From positions 22,908,082 through 22,972,081 of the forward strand of contig NC_067207.1 in assembly GCF_026262505.1 (NCBI RefSeq): a stretch of 64,000 nucleotides of DNA, written 5' to 3'. The notes beneath the pieces are model-generated. The model worked only from the letters and a program-made list of their open reading frames with translations. It did not search any database and was not told where the DNA came from. This DNA is from Trichomonas vaginalis G3. Its lineage: Eukaryota > Parabasalia > Trichomonadida > Trichomonadidae. This document shows, in pieces, positions 35,697 through 46,355 of the stretch (the first letter of the stretch is position 1; each line of letters begins with the position of its first letter). Both the position numbers and the translations under genes were made by a program.

Positions 35697-37222
35697 TTAT
35701 TCAAATAAAACGCACAAATATACGTAAACACTTTGGTGTGATTTGTATACGCAGAGTGGGCACTTTGGAACCGATCCATATTTGCAATATCCGTAATTCA
35801 AAGCAGGGAGACCACAAAACGAAGAGTGAAGATAATAATTAGGAACAGAAACATTCAAGAGCAAATCAGACTTATCGAAAATATTTTTGTTTTCTTGATA
35901 AACACTTGAACAATATGAAACAAACTTCAAATAAATGCAATGTGCGAAAGCATAGTTACCTATAAAGGCAACAGAATTAGGTAGAGAAATAGAAATCAAA
36001 CTTGTGTTGAAGAACGACTTTTCAGAAATATTCTTACACACACTCTTTATATCGAAGAAAGCAGATTTGATAAGCGTATTCATGAAGCACTTTTCTCCAA
36101 TAGAAAATACAGAAGAAGGAATAGAAATTATCTCAATCGATGTATTTGAAAAAGCTGACATACCAAGAGATTGACAGCGACTATATTGCTCGAAAACTAC
36201 GTCTTTGAGATTCACAGCATTTGAAAGAATGTTTTGGGAATTTTCACCTCTCTCAAGCAAGTGTTTCTATAAAAAGCTCCGGGGAGAATTGAGATGACTG
36301 CTTTATCGTCAATATATGAAGGTATGTATATAGAAGAATTACATTCTTGATCTTTCAGCAAAACAGATAATGTTGATTCGCTGTGATTTCTATAAAATAT
36401 GTTTTGGTATTTAAAAGCTAACAGAGTGATTCTAACATATCCATCACCAAAGTGACCGATAGAGGATGTTCCATTTGGTTCGATGATAGATTCATTTCCT
36501 CCTATTGTTTTTGCATCTTCGAGAAAATAGAATTTGTTTAGTTTACATCCTTCAGGATAATTATGAAAAGTTTCTTTGGTGTAAACATAACCGCTACCAC
36601 CTGAACCCCCTTTTGTATCATAAATAGTGCCAGATGTGGCAGGGGTTTCTTGGCCAAGTCTCACACCACCTCCATACCACCCACCTCCACCACCTCCTCC
36701 ATTGTAGGAAGTGTGGGCGCCGTGTCCGAATGTTGCTCCGTGGGATGCGGAAGTTTGAGTTCCTGGATAAGATTCAAAATTTGTTGGGTTCGTTTCGCCT
36801 TCCAAACCACCGCCAAATCCGCCTGGTCCACCATCTTCGCCTCCTCCTCCACCTCCTCCCGCTACAATAACTCGGGAATACAAGTCTTCGGAGTTCAGAC
36901 GGATATCTGTTCCACCTCCACCGCCTCCTGCAGGATCTGTACTAGTGGTGGTACCCCAAGCACTCCCACCACCATTAAATCCACCTTCGGCAAATCCACT
37001 ATCTATAACTTTGCCAGTTCCGCCTACATAAACAAAAATATTTGTTTTTTCTTGGAGGAAGATTGTTCCAAAGGAATATCCTCCTCTTCCTCCAGCTCCC
37101 ATTTCAGGAAGTGGACTAACATCACTGCCAGCTCCCTGCGCACCCCAGCACTCAAGCAAATATCTCCCTGGCTCAAGGAAAAGATTATATTTTGAGCCGG
37201 AAAAAGTGAAATTCCACTGCAT
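35697..37222 (-). pseudogene. Glycine-rich plus BspA leucine-rich-repeat surface protein, frame shifted once
   Basis: The N-terminal 270 residues form an ALK-type glycine-rich domain (FTFSGS, WGAQGAG, many GGGG runs, GGNESI). LRR_5/BspA repeats follow (LREVKIPK, IEIISIPSSVFSIGEKCF, SISLPNSVAFIGNYAF). Trichomonads have hundreds of BspA-type proteins, thought to act in adhesion. The reading frame changes by one base near 36215-36255, within or next to an A run, and the repeat pattern continues across it. That is either a real inactivation or a base-calling error. No clear C-terminal membrane segment is seen. The start ATG is at 37220-37222. Confidence 0.75.
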
Positions 37223-37603
37223 TAATCAACTTCTTGCATACATTCTCTCATATAAAAATTGATTCATGCTGAAGATTTGGTTCAATCTGCTCTCATTTAA
37301 TGCAATATGATAAAGAAATCACAAAAATCGCAAATATATGCTTAGTAAAAAGGATTTATAACGATAATTCAAACTTAGCTCATCTCAATCTGATATATTA
37401 ATCTTAATATACAGTGATATCTCTGGTCAATCGTATTTTCTATGAACATGGAACAGTTAAAATATGTCACCACTTCTCTAGTCAAGAATAAGCATTAGAG
37501 ATAATTTAATGAATCATAATTTTTATTCTGAGTTACGCAATTAAATAAAATAAATGTTTAAAATAATTATATTTAAATTACAAATCTAAAACTATACAAA
37601 TAC
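37223..37603. other. Intergenic DNA, nothing seen
   Basis: AT-rich 380 bp between two minus-strand genes. It should hold the promoter of the glycine-rich gene, but no clear initiator stands out. Confidence 0.35.
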
Positions 37604-39313
37604 CTAGTTAGAAGCGTTTTTGTGAACTAATACTTTCTGAAGTTCTGTTGATTTAACAATTGCAGGAGCTTCATTGTTAATCTGCACAACGACAGCTGGC
37701 GGCTGTGTCGTGTAAACCTTAATTGGACTTGTTGACTGAATAACCTGAATTGTTGGCGCTGGAGGTACAGATGGAGTAGAAGCAGATGGGATATTAGTCA
37801 ATACAGAGAACGCGCTCGGAGTTGTCGATACAGCTGGCGTTATGATCGAATTCAAGATTGATTTATCCGAACTCTTTTGACTTTGAGGCGTAGAGATCGG
37901 ATTTGTGGTCTGTGACTGCAAGGGATGGAACGGCTGCAAATTCACGGACTTCTTGATAATGGCCGGTTGAATTGTCACTTTTTGAACTTCTGGCTGATTG
38001 ACCATTACAGGCTGAGGAGCCGCTACGTGGGAAGTTGGGAGCTGTATTGGCTGGTAAGACTGCATAGGAGGCTTAATTGGCTGGGAAATAATGGAAGTAT
38101 TGATGGGACTTGCAGTAATTGAACTTGAAGACTGAATTGGCAAATTAAGTGGGGTATTAATACTCGGAGGTGGCTGCATAAGCATCTGCGACATTTGTTG
38201 TAGGGCCTGGTAGTTCTGTTGCTGCAAATAAATGTTTTGTGGATTTTGATCATGATATTGAGCTTGAATTGACTGGCTTGGTATGTTAAAGTTAATCTGG
38301 TTGTGCTTTGGTATCGTTTTCGGCTTTTGTGGTATTTGAATATCCTTTCTTTTTTGAATTTGAGCTTGTACTTGAGAAGGCATGATCGTAGCTGATGGCT
38401 GTGAAGACTGTCGTGGCATTGGAGGCTGTTGAGGCACAATTGGCTGAGATTTCTGTCTTGGCATGAATTGTTGTGGAATTTGAATTTGTTGTAACTGTTG
38501 AATGGATTGCATGGGTTGCTGTGACATCATCGACATGATTGCTTGCTGTTGCTGTACCTGTTCTGTATATGCTCGAGTTTGAGAATAAGAATATTGTTGT
38601 TGAGGAATAGTTTGAGTGGACTGGATTGGCTGCTGGTATTGGGATTGCTGTTTAGGTTGTATCTTAACAAGATTTCTATAATCAACGTGTTTGGAAATCA
38701 ATGGATATGAAATTTGAGATTTAACTTGCTGAGATCCAAATCTGACGAGGTCTTCGTTGAGTCTAACAGCTTCTTGTAATGCTTCTGCTTTGTCTGGAAC
38801 GCGGCGTAAGAAATCAGAGACGTCTGTTATTGTATTATTCGCTTTAGGTAACCAAACGCCTTGTAATCGTGCTGATTTGTTTTCTTCACGCATTTTTGTA
38901 ATTTCAGTACGCAAATTTTCTATTTCGGTGTCTAGTTGTTTATTTCTATTCTCTAATTCTCGTATTGATGTCTCATATTCTCCCATTTTCTGTTCTTTAG
39001 TTTCGCGGAGCATTTCTTTCTCTTGAACCATCTTTTTGAAACCTTCATTATATAATTCCATTTTTTCCTCGTAGAATTTTTCTGTTTTTTCTGTTTCTTG
39101 AAGAATTTCTGAATTCTTTTGAATCAACGCATTTAATTTTTCGGTTTCGGCCTGTATGAGCTGGTTGATTGTTGCCTCTGCAGATTCTAAATCAGCGAAA
39201 CCTTTGAAATTGATGCCTTTATTTTCTTTTAGAGATGCTGTTAGCAAGTTAATAAGCATTTGCTGCGTTTTTGGGTCGAGGGGAGCCCCTCCTTTATCTG
39301 TGGTTTCGCTCAT
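37604..39313 (-). CDS. Coiled-coil, glutamine-rich host protein, 569 aa
   Basis: Unknown family. Residues about 40-150 form a coiled coil rich in E, K, L and M. A conserved-looking segment of about 60 residues follows (LQGVWLPKANNTITDVSDFL). The remaining 350 residues are low-complexity Q/P/S/I/T sequence with many QQ and PQ pairs. The layout suggests a scaffold or transcription-related protein that phase-separates. The ATG at 39311-39313 is the first in frame. The frame is whole. Confidence 0.7.
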   Translation of the reverse strand: MSETTDKGGAPLDPKTQQMLINLLTASLKENKGINFKGFADLESAEATINQLIQAETEKLNALIQKNSEILQETEKTEKFYEEKMELYNEGFKKMVQEKEMLRETKEQKMGEYETSIRELENRNKQLDTEIENLRTEITKMREENKSARLQGVWLPKANNTITDVSDFLRRVPDKAEALQEAVRLNEDLVRFGSQQVKSQISYPLISKHVDYRNLVKIQPKQQSQYQQPIQSTQTIPQQQYSYSQTRAYTEQVQQQQAIMSMMSQQPMQSIQQLQQIQIPQQFMPRQKSQPIVPQQPPMPRQSSQPSATIMPSQVQAQIQKRKDIQIPQKPKTIPKHNQINFNIPSQSIQAQYHDQNPQNIYLQQQNYQALQQMSQMLMQPPPSINTPLNLPIQSSSSITASPINTSIISQPIKPPMQSYQPIQLPTSHVAAPQPVMVNQPEVQKVTIQPAIIKKSVNLQPFHPLQSQTTNPISTPQSQKSSDKSILNSIITPAVSTTPSAFSVLTNIPSASTPSVPPAPTIQVIQSTSPIKVYTTQPPAVVVQINNEAPAIVKSTELQKVLVHKNASN

Positions 39314-40690
39314 TCTCCTCTACCCTTGAAATTTTTTTTCTCGTCATACATTTACTATCGTCCTCAGACAAAGGTAATGCTTCAAATCTGTTAATAATTA
39401 TTGAATACGGTTAAGATGGAAGATAGAGCGGACTAATATAAGGTATCCTATGTTGAGAAGTTCAAATGTAACCTGCATAATTTCGAATCATAACGCATTC
39501 GTTTACGAATAGCATTGAATATGGCGATGCATATTTCCAATACTAACTATGCTATTCTTAAAAAAAAAAGATCTCATGAAATTCGGTTGAAAGTTACAAG
39601 CTCTCAATTTTCGTCCCTTTTGTACGTTTATTATAATTGTAGCATATTGTCATCAAGCACGCGACTAACCAGCAAAGACGTGTCCTCTAATTCCGTCCCT
39701 AGTTCAAGAATCTGGAACTATTTAAGCAAAAACATTCGATTTCAAAATCAAGCATTCTTTATTCAACGAGTAAAACATTAAAGTATGATTTGTCATACAC
39801 GGAATAATGACAAGCTCTTAGAGTATGTTTAGTACAGAGTTACTGCCAACTTGAGTTCTTGAATTTGGTAAGTTAGAACAAAAGAAGCCATATGTCGCAT
39901 CTAAGGACTTGTACTTATCATAGTATTACTAAATGTTTAAGAATGTTAGTTATTCGTCCCAAACTTGTACGTTTCCACGCGAATCTTGATAATAAATATA
40001 CTATTTTGGACTTTTTGCAATAAATCTCTTTTTACACATTAGCATATCTGTGTGTATGCTACTTAACCTCTTTAGAGACATTAAGATAATGTTTTTTGAT
40101 ACTTTTTCAAAGGCTATGCCATAAAGTAAACGAATAATTTACAAAATGATATTAAAAAATTTAATTTTATTATGCTTTTATTAATATTGAGACTTTTTAG
40201 GACTATTTTAAAAATGTAAATAGATCAATCATTTTAATATTAGATAAGATAATCTAAAGACGTCAGATGTTTCAATAACTTCAGATCAATGACTAATATG
40301 AAATTTAAGATTTGTGTTAATTTAAGAATTAACAATGGAATCTGGTTTAGAAAGATGAAAGCATAGAGAATCTAAAGGATAAGAGAGATTAAATACAAAA
40401 ATGCTGCATAAAAAGGCAGATCAGTGAGAAGAAATCATGAGGTTAAAAAGGAACATTCAAATTAGAATATAAACATTGCATATTACAATATTAATATTAA
40501 AGATAATACTGCACATCATTGTGCAGTGATCCATAAATCAATATTAATATCTCATATGATAAAAATCTAATATCATATTACAATATTAATATTAAAGATA
40601 ATACTGCACATCATTGTGCAATTACACTATTTTAAATATTTTCATAAATAATGACTTACAAGTTAAAAAAATGTAGAATTAACTGCATGA
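39314..40690. other. Host intergenic DNA with a duplicated hairpin
   Basis: About 1.4 kb with no credible gene. A 47-bp segment is present twice, at 40479-40525 and 40574-40620. The rest shows only AT-rich sequence, including a few longer spurious frames. Confidence 0.45.
40479..40620. repeat. Two 47-bp direct repeats each ending in a TGCACA hairpin
   Basis: Copies at 40479-40525 and 40574-40620 are identical by eye. Each ends in TGCACATCATTGTGCA, a perfect 6-bp stem with a 4-base loop. Two more ATATTAATAT palindromes lie close by. They could be termini of a small inverted-repeat element. Confidence 0.75.
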
Positions 40691-42317
40691 TCCAATATTG
40701 GACCGAATGTATGTTTGAATCTATAACTGAATTCATTAATGACAAAAAAGTGACTCTATAACTGAGTATCTGGCTGACAATATGCCTGAAAGTTTGAATG
40801 TGTCTAGGAATATAACTGACAGTTTGAGTGACATTTTGAATGAGGGTTTGGTTGTCAGTATAACTCAAGGTTCGAGAGAGAATATGACTCACAGTTTGAC
40901 TGACAATATGACTTAGAGTTTGAGTGACAGTATGAACAACAGTTTGGGTGATAGTATGAACTACAGTATGACTGAGAATATGACTGACGGTTTGACAGAC
41001 ACTTTGACTTACGGTTTTAGTTAGAATAAGACTGACAGTTTGAGTGACAATATAACTGACGGTTTGACTGACAATATGACTGTTGATTTGAGTGAGTGTA
41101 TGATTGAGAGTTTGGGTGACAATATGACTCATAGTTTAAGAGAGTGTATGACTGATGGTTTTAGTGAGAATAAGACTGACAGTTTGGGTGACAATATGAC
41201 TGTTGATTTGAGTGAGTGTATGACTGACAAATTGAGTGACAATATGACTTCGGTTTGACACACACTATGAATTAGCTTTTTAGTTAGAATAAGACTGACA
41301 GTTTGAGTGACAATATGACTGACAGTTTGACACACACGATGACTTACGGTTTTAGTTAGAATAAGACTGACAGTTTGAGTGACAATATAACTGACGGTTT
41401 GACTGACAATATGACTGTTGATTTGAGTGAGTGTATGATTGAGAGTTTGGGTGACAATATGACTCATAGTTTAAGAGAGTGTATGACTGATGGTTTTAGT
41501 GAGAATAAGACTGACAGTTTTGGTGACAATATGACTTCGGTTTGACAGACACTATGAATTAGCTTTTTAGTTAGAATAAGACTGACAATTTGAGTGACAA
41601 TATGACTGACGGTTTGACACACACTATGAATTAGCTTTTAGTTAGAATATGACTGACAGTTTGACAGCCTCTATGACTTACGGTTTTATTTAGAATATAA
41701 CTGAAAGTTTGGGTGACAATATGACTCATAGTTTAAGAGAGTGTATGACTGATGGTTTTAGTGAGAATAAGACTGACAGTTTTGGTGACAATATGACTGC
41801 TAATTTGAATGAATATATGACTGTCGGTTTGGGTGAGAATAAGACTGACAGTTTGAGTGACAATATGACTGTTGATTTGAGTGAGTGAATGACTGACAGT
41901 TTGACTGACAATATGACTCACGGTTTGAGTGACAATATGACTGACGGTTTGACTGACAATATGACTGACGATTTGACTGACAATATGACTGACGGTTTTA
42001 GTGAGAATAAGACTGATAGTTTGGGTGACAATATGATTGTTGATTTGAGTGAGTATATGACTTACAGTTTGACTGACAATATGACTGACGGCTTTAATTA
42101 GAATATTACTGACAGTTTGACTGACAATATGACTGACGGTTTGACCGACAATATGACTAACGGTTTGACAGCCTCTATGACTTACGGTTTTATTTAGAAT
42201 ATGACTGAGAGTTTGGGTGACAATATGACTCATAGTTTAAGAGAGTGTATGACTGATGGTTTTAGTGAGAATAAGACTGATAGTTTGAGTGACAACATGA
42301 CTGACGTTTTGACTGAC
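40690..42317. repeat. 24-27 bp minisatellite, MTDGLTDN type
   Basis: Over 1.6 kb of units close to GTTTGACTGACAATATGACT plus four bases, with variants such as GTTTTAGTGAGAATAAGACT. Larger blocks of about 335 bp repeat too (41030-41225 against 41365-41530). Units are multiples of three, so long frames stay open on both strands; I do not call these proteins. The array resumes at 43636 beyond an inserted element. Confidence 0.9.
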
Positions 42318-42618
42318 AAGAAAAAACCAGAATTTTCGAAAAAGTGACACCAACTATTAAAGTTATTTTATTACTAGATTTATTTACAAATTATAAGATA
42401 ATATCATTAACCGAATATATTTTTAATATAAATAAAAAACTTTTTTTATACAAAAAATTACAATCAATCGATAAATATTATAAAACATTTATTCCAAAAA
42501 GATTAAGTAATAGGTGGGATCCTGCATATAATATAATTTTATGTCATAAAGCTTACAAATTTTAGATGGACCACAGTGAGAATGTGAGTGGTTAATTTAA
42601 AGGTGGTCTGATAAAGAT

Positions 42619-43019
42619 ATCGAAGCTTACTCAACACAGCATGAAGCAGTTTCTAATACACAATCTTACTAGTGGTGTTTCGGTCGCCAGCGCTCTCATA
42701 GGGGTGCTGATTTCAAAAACCACTACTTCAAATTATTCAACAATACTCAATGCAGCATGAAGCAGCTACTACTGCTGTATCTTACTGGTAGTGTTTTGGT
42801 CGTTGGCTCTTGCACAGTCTCTCAGATTTTCAAAATTTTTTTTCAACACTATCTTGTTTCGCTCTCAGAAAGCTATCCTACAAAGACATCGAAGCTTACT
42901 CAACACAGCATGAAGCAGTTTCTAATACACAATCTTACTAGTGGTGTTTCGGTCGCCAGCGCTCTCATAGGGGTGCTGATTTCAAAAACCACTACTTCAA
43001 ATTATTCAACAATACTCAA
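42619..43019. repeat. 133-bp direct repeats
   Basis: 42619-42750 and 42887-43019 look identical; between them is a diverged third copy. Each contains ACTCAACACAGCATGAAGCA. They sit inside the element at 42329-43630. Confidence 0.85.
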
Positions 43020-43036
43020 CACAGCATGAAGCAGTT

Positions 43037-43566
43037 TCTAATAAATATATACATATATAAATATATACATATATAAATATATACATATATAAATATATAC
43101 ATATATAAATATATACATATATAAATATATACATATATAATATATACATATATAAATATATACATATATAATATATACATATATAAATATATACATATAT
43201 AAATATATACATATATAAATATATACATATATAAATATATACATATATAAATATATACATATATAAATATATACATATATAAATATATACATATATAAAT
43301 ATATACATATATAAATATATACATATATAAATATATACATATATAAATATATACATATATAAATATATACATATATAAATATATACATATATAAATATAT
43401 ACATATATAAATATATACATATATAAATATATACATATATATATATACATATATAAATATATACATATATAAATATATACATATATAAATATATACATAT
43501 ATAAATATATACATATATAAATATATACATATATAAATATACATATATATATAAATATATAAATAA
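43037..43566. repeat. 16-bp AT microsatellite, about 32 copies
   Basis: Near-perfect repeats of ATACATATATAAATAT. Because 16 is not a multiple of three, all three minus frames stay open and read as Y-I-C-I-Y-L-Y-M; these are not genes. Three units carry small length changes. Confidence 0.95.
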
Positions 43567-43635
43567 CAAAATACAATCAAAAAATAGTGTTTGGAAATTT
43601 AAGGTTAAGTGTCACTTTTTCGTAAATTCTACCAC

Positions 43636-43905
43636 ACTCACTCATAGTTTAAGAGAGTGTATGACTGATGGTTTTAGTGAGAATAAGACTGATAGTTTGA
43701 GTGACAACATGACTGACGTTTTGACTGACAATATGAGTGACGGCTTTAGTTAGAATATGACTTAGAGTTTAGCTGACAATTGGCTGACAGTTTGAGTGAC
43801 AATATGACTGAGAGTTTGACTGACAATATGACTGACGGTTTGAGTGAGTGTATGAATGAGAATATAACTGACGTTTTGACTAACAATATGACTGACGGTT
43901 TGACA
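43636..43905. repeat. Minisatellite continuation
   Basis: Same units as 40690-42317, split from them by the insertion at 42329-43630. The first 92 bp duplicate the units to the left of that insertion. Confidence 0.88.
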
Positions 43906-44199
43906 TCGAAATTCATTCATATATATGTATTGATCAATGCAATCACCCTATTTAATATTATCTTATCAATTAATTTTTCATTACTACATGCTCTCAATTA
44001 TTATGACATTAATATTTATCAATAAATATTTCATTACTATATGCTCCCACCCAATTTGACATTATTGTTCTTTGACAAATTTTTCTTTATTAAAGACACT
44101 CTCACAAATTCATATCAATATATTTTAATTATCACCTATTCCAATCCATTTTCATATTCATATTCTTATTGAGTTAGAATAAATTGAGGATGACTGAGA

Positions 44200-44615
44200 A
44201 TCAAATTATAATTAGTGAGAATCAATTGAAGAATACTGGGAGTTAATTAGGGTTGTTTAAGAATAAATTGTGAATAAGTGACAATCAATTGAGGATGAGT
44301 GAGAATCATTTGATTATTAGTGAGATTCAACTGAACATCAGTGAGAATCAATTGAATAATACTAAGAAGAAATTGAGGAAGAGTGAGAATCACTTGATTC
44401 TTAGCGAGAATCAATTAAGGATGAGTAAGAATCAATTAATAAGTAGTGAGAATCAATTTAGGGTGACTGAGAATCAATTGATTCTTAGTGAGAATCTATT
44501 GATAATTAATGCGAATCAATTGATTATTTGTGAGAATCAATTGATCAGTAGTGAGGATCAATTGATTATTTGTGAGAATCAATTGAAGATGAGTAAGAGT
44601 CAATTGAGGATGAAT
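44200..44615 (+). repeat. 24-bp array coding SENQLIIS-type octapeptides
   Basis: About 17 diverged copies of a 24-bp unit, AGTGAGAATCAATTGATTAT type. It gives a frame of repeated S-E-N-Q-L-x-x units (44289-44630), but upstream units contain stops, and no start with a promoter is seen. It is likely a decayed minisatellite, possibly once the repeat part of a surface or coiled-coil protein. Confidence 0.75.
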
Positions 44616-44766
44616 ATGTGTCTATTCTGATATGACTTAGTATCTACTGAGGCTAGATGCTAACATCTTACTTTTATGATCATAATTTTTCAACTCCATT
44701 AATATTTATAACAATATTTTGATTACTATTTAAATAATTTTATCAAATGATAATTATTAACATATA

Positions 44767-44800
44767 TTAAGAGTATGTTTAATTTTCAACATACTCTTAA
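44767..44800. repeat. 13-bp hairpin just outside the Mutator-like element
   Basis: TTAAGAGTATGTT and AACATACTCTTAA are perfect inverted repeats separated by eight bases, directly before the putative left end at about 44803. It may be part of that element's terminus. Confidence 0.7.
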
Positions 44801-44972
44801 AAATCCGAATTTTTTTTAAAAGTGACAATTTTTTTAATGCTAAACCATCTTCATCTACCATTAAATGTTTCGGATGATTTGATTTTAATTCAGTTGGGTT
44901 CTATTAGATGTAATAGTGTAAATTCTGATTCAACAATTTATCCAGATGGGTATATTTCAAAAATTTTATATA

Positions 44973-46269
44973 GGGTGTCCAAAGGTGTGTTTAGCACAAA
45001 CCTGAATACTGCGAATAGAAATAAACAAGTTACATATATATAAAGTTTATTTAAATATAATCACCATTGGATTCAATCACGCGTTCGCAGCGATCGATCC
45101 AGGCTTGAAAGACACGCTTTAAATCATCATGAGAAAATTGCTCAAATTGCTCTCTTACAAAATTTTCAAGATCATCTGGACTCGCGAATTCGCGTCCTTC
45201 AGCTCTCTTTTTTAGCGTGCCGAATAAATAAAAGTCAGAGGGTGCAATATCAGGTGAATAAATTGGGTTTGGAACAACTTTGACATTGTTTTCCACCAAG
45301 TAATTCATTACCTTATGACTTTTGTGAACTCTTGAATTATCAAAATGAATTGCAAACTTTTGTTTTTGTTGTTTGGATTTCTCAAACTCATCAGAATTGA
45401 TAATTTGAGTAAGAACATTGTCAATTAGATACTGAGCATTCATCGTATTAGGTTTTTGAAGAATATCAATTGCGATGATGCCATTCACGCCCCAAAAAAC
45501 CGACAACATCATCATTGGTGTGTCAATTTTTTTCTTCGGGAATGTTTGCGGATTTTCATCCTTCGGGATCCACATGATTTTGGCTTCTGTTGCATATTGA
45601 AACCAAGACTCATCCCCTGTTACTAAAAAGCGAAACTTCTTGGATTGATACGCACACAATATAGAGAGGAGCTCTTTCGAAGATTGGACTCTAGATTTTT
45701 TGAACTGAATTAAGGTTGTGCGGAACCCAACGTGTATACGCTAGTTTGTAGTTCAAATAATTGTGCAGATAATAACTGACTGTTGTACGTGGTATCTTTG
45801 TCATCTCCTCTATCCTTCTGAGTGATGCTCTTGGGTCTTCATCTAGCACTTGAAGAATTGCTTTGATTTTTCTTTGATCCGGCGATTTTTTGTCAATTTT
45901 TATGATGGGCGCCTTTTTGTTCATGAAGTGATACATCCTAACATGATACGTTACAGTGGAATAGCTAGGAGCATCCATACCGAAGCATTTTACCAATGTC
46001 TCGTAGATTTTTTACAGTCTTTGCATTTTTTTGCAAGAGCGAGGATGTTTTCTTTATGATTCATTAAAAAAATGAAAAAAATCCCGCCAAAATTTCCCGC
46101 GAAACCGCCTCTTGTCTCAAAATTCATTTTATATCCCGGCATGGCGCCAAAATACAACATACTCATCATATACATATATTCATATTTTTTATTATATATT
46201 TATAATCAGCATATATCTCCTTTAATAGTCTGATATAGAGCGCTGTGCTAAACGCACCTTTGGACACCC
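44973..46269 (-). mobile_element. mariner element (Tvmar1-like), about 1.3 kb
   Basis: 27-bp inverted ends starting GGGTGTCCAAAGGTG with one mismatch, flanked on both sides by TA, the mariner target duplication. It holds a mariner transposase on the minus strand. Size and ends fit Tvmar1, known from Trichomonas vaginalis. It is inserted in the 5' coding part of the MULE and is therefore younger than it. Confidence 0.93.
45051..46064 (-). pseudogene. mariner transposase, frame shifted twice
   Basis: The N-terminal part (MNHKENILALAKKCKDC) starts at 46062-46064, a helix-turn-helix part follows (ASLRRIEEMTKIPRTTVSYYL), and then the catalytic core with VTGDESWFQY (first D), HFDNSRVHKS (second D) and SPDIAPSDFYLF (third D), spaced as in D,D34D mariners. 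The frame changes by one base in an A6 run near 46010 and in another A6 run near 45696. Everything else aligns as one 337-codon protein. Either the copy is dead or both runs were miscalled. Confidence 0.9.
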
Positions 46270-46355
46270 TATATTATTCTTCCAATAAACCCTATTAAAA
46301 AGAATGGTATACAAATAAAATAACTTATCAAGATGGTAAACCTAAATTCACTGTT

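Larger units (their letters stand above)
42329..43630. mobile_element. Small non-autonomous inverted-repeat element inserted in the minisatellite
   Basis: Ends 42329-42350 and 43609-43630 are 22-bp inverted repeats with one mismatch (core CGAAAAAGTGACAC). The same AAAAGTGACA core marks the left end of the Mutator-like element at 44815, so this is probably a deleted relative. It holds a 133-bp direct repeat and a long AT microsatellite. The flanking 92 bp (42228-42319 and 43640-43731) are identical by eye, far longer than a normal target duplication. Confidence 0.65.

Noticed and set aside
39515-39781. 88-codon frame in host intergenic DNA
   Set aside because: Low-complexity serine-rich product, no start context, no conservation signal visible.
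41129-42233. Long minus-strand frames rich in S-H-I-V-T-Q-T
   Set aside because: Minisatellite reading; frames are open on both strands and no promoter or non-repeat domain is present.
42344-42565. 73-codon frame at the start of the 42329 element
   Set aside because: It begins with GTG inside the terminal repeat and has no transposase motif; at most a remnant of a MULE start.
43006-43580. Three overlapping minus-strand frames of about 180 codons (Y-I-C-I-Y-L-Y-M repeats)
   Set aside because: They are reads of a 16-bp microsatellite. A unit not divisible by three and free of stops opens all frames at once, so they are not genes.
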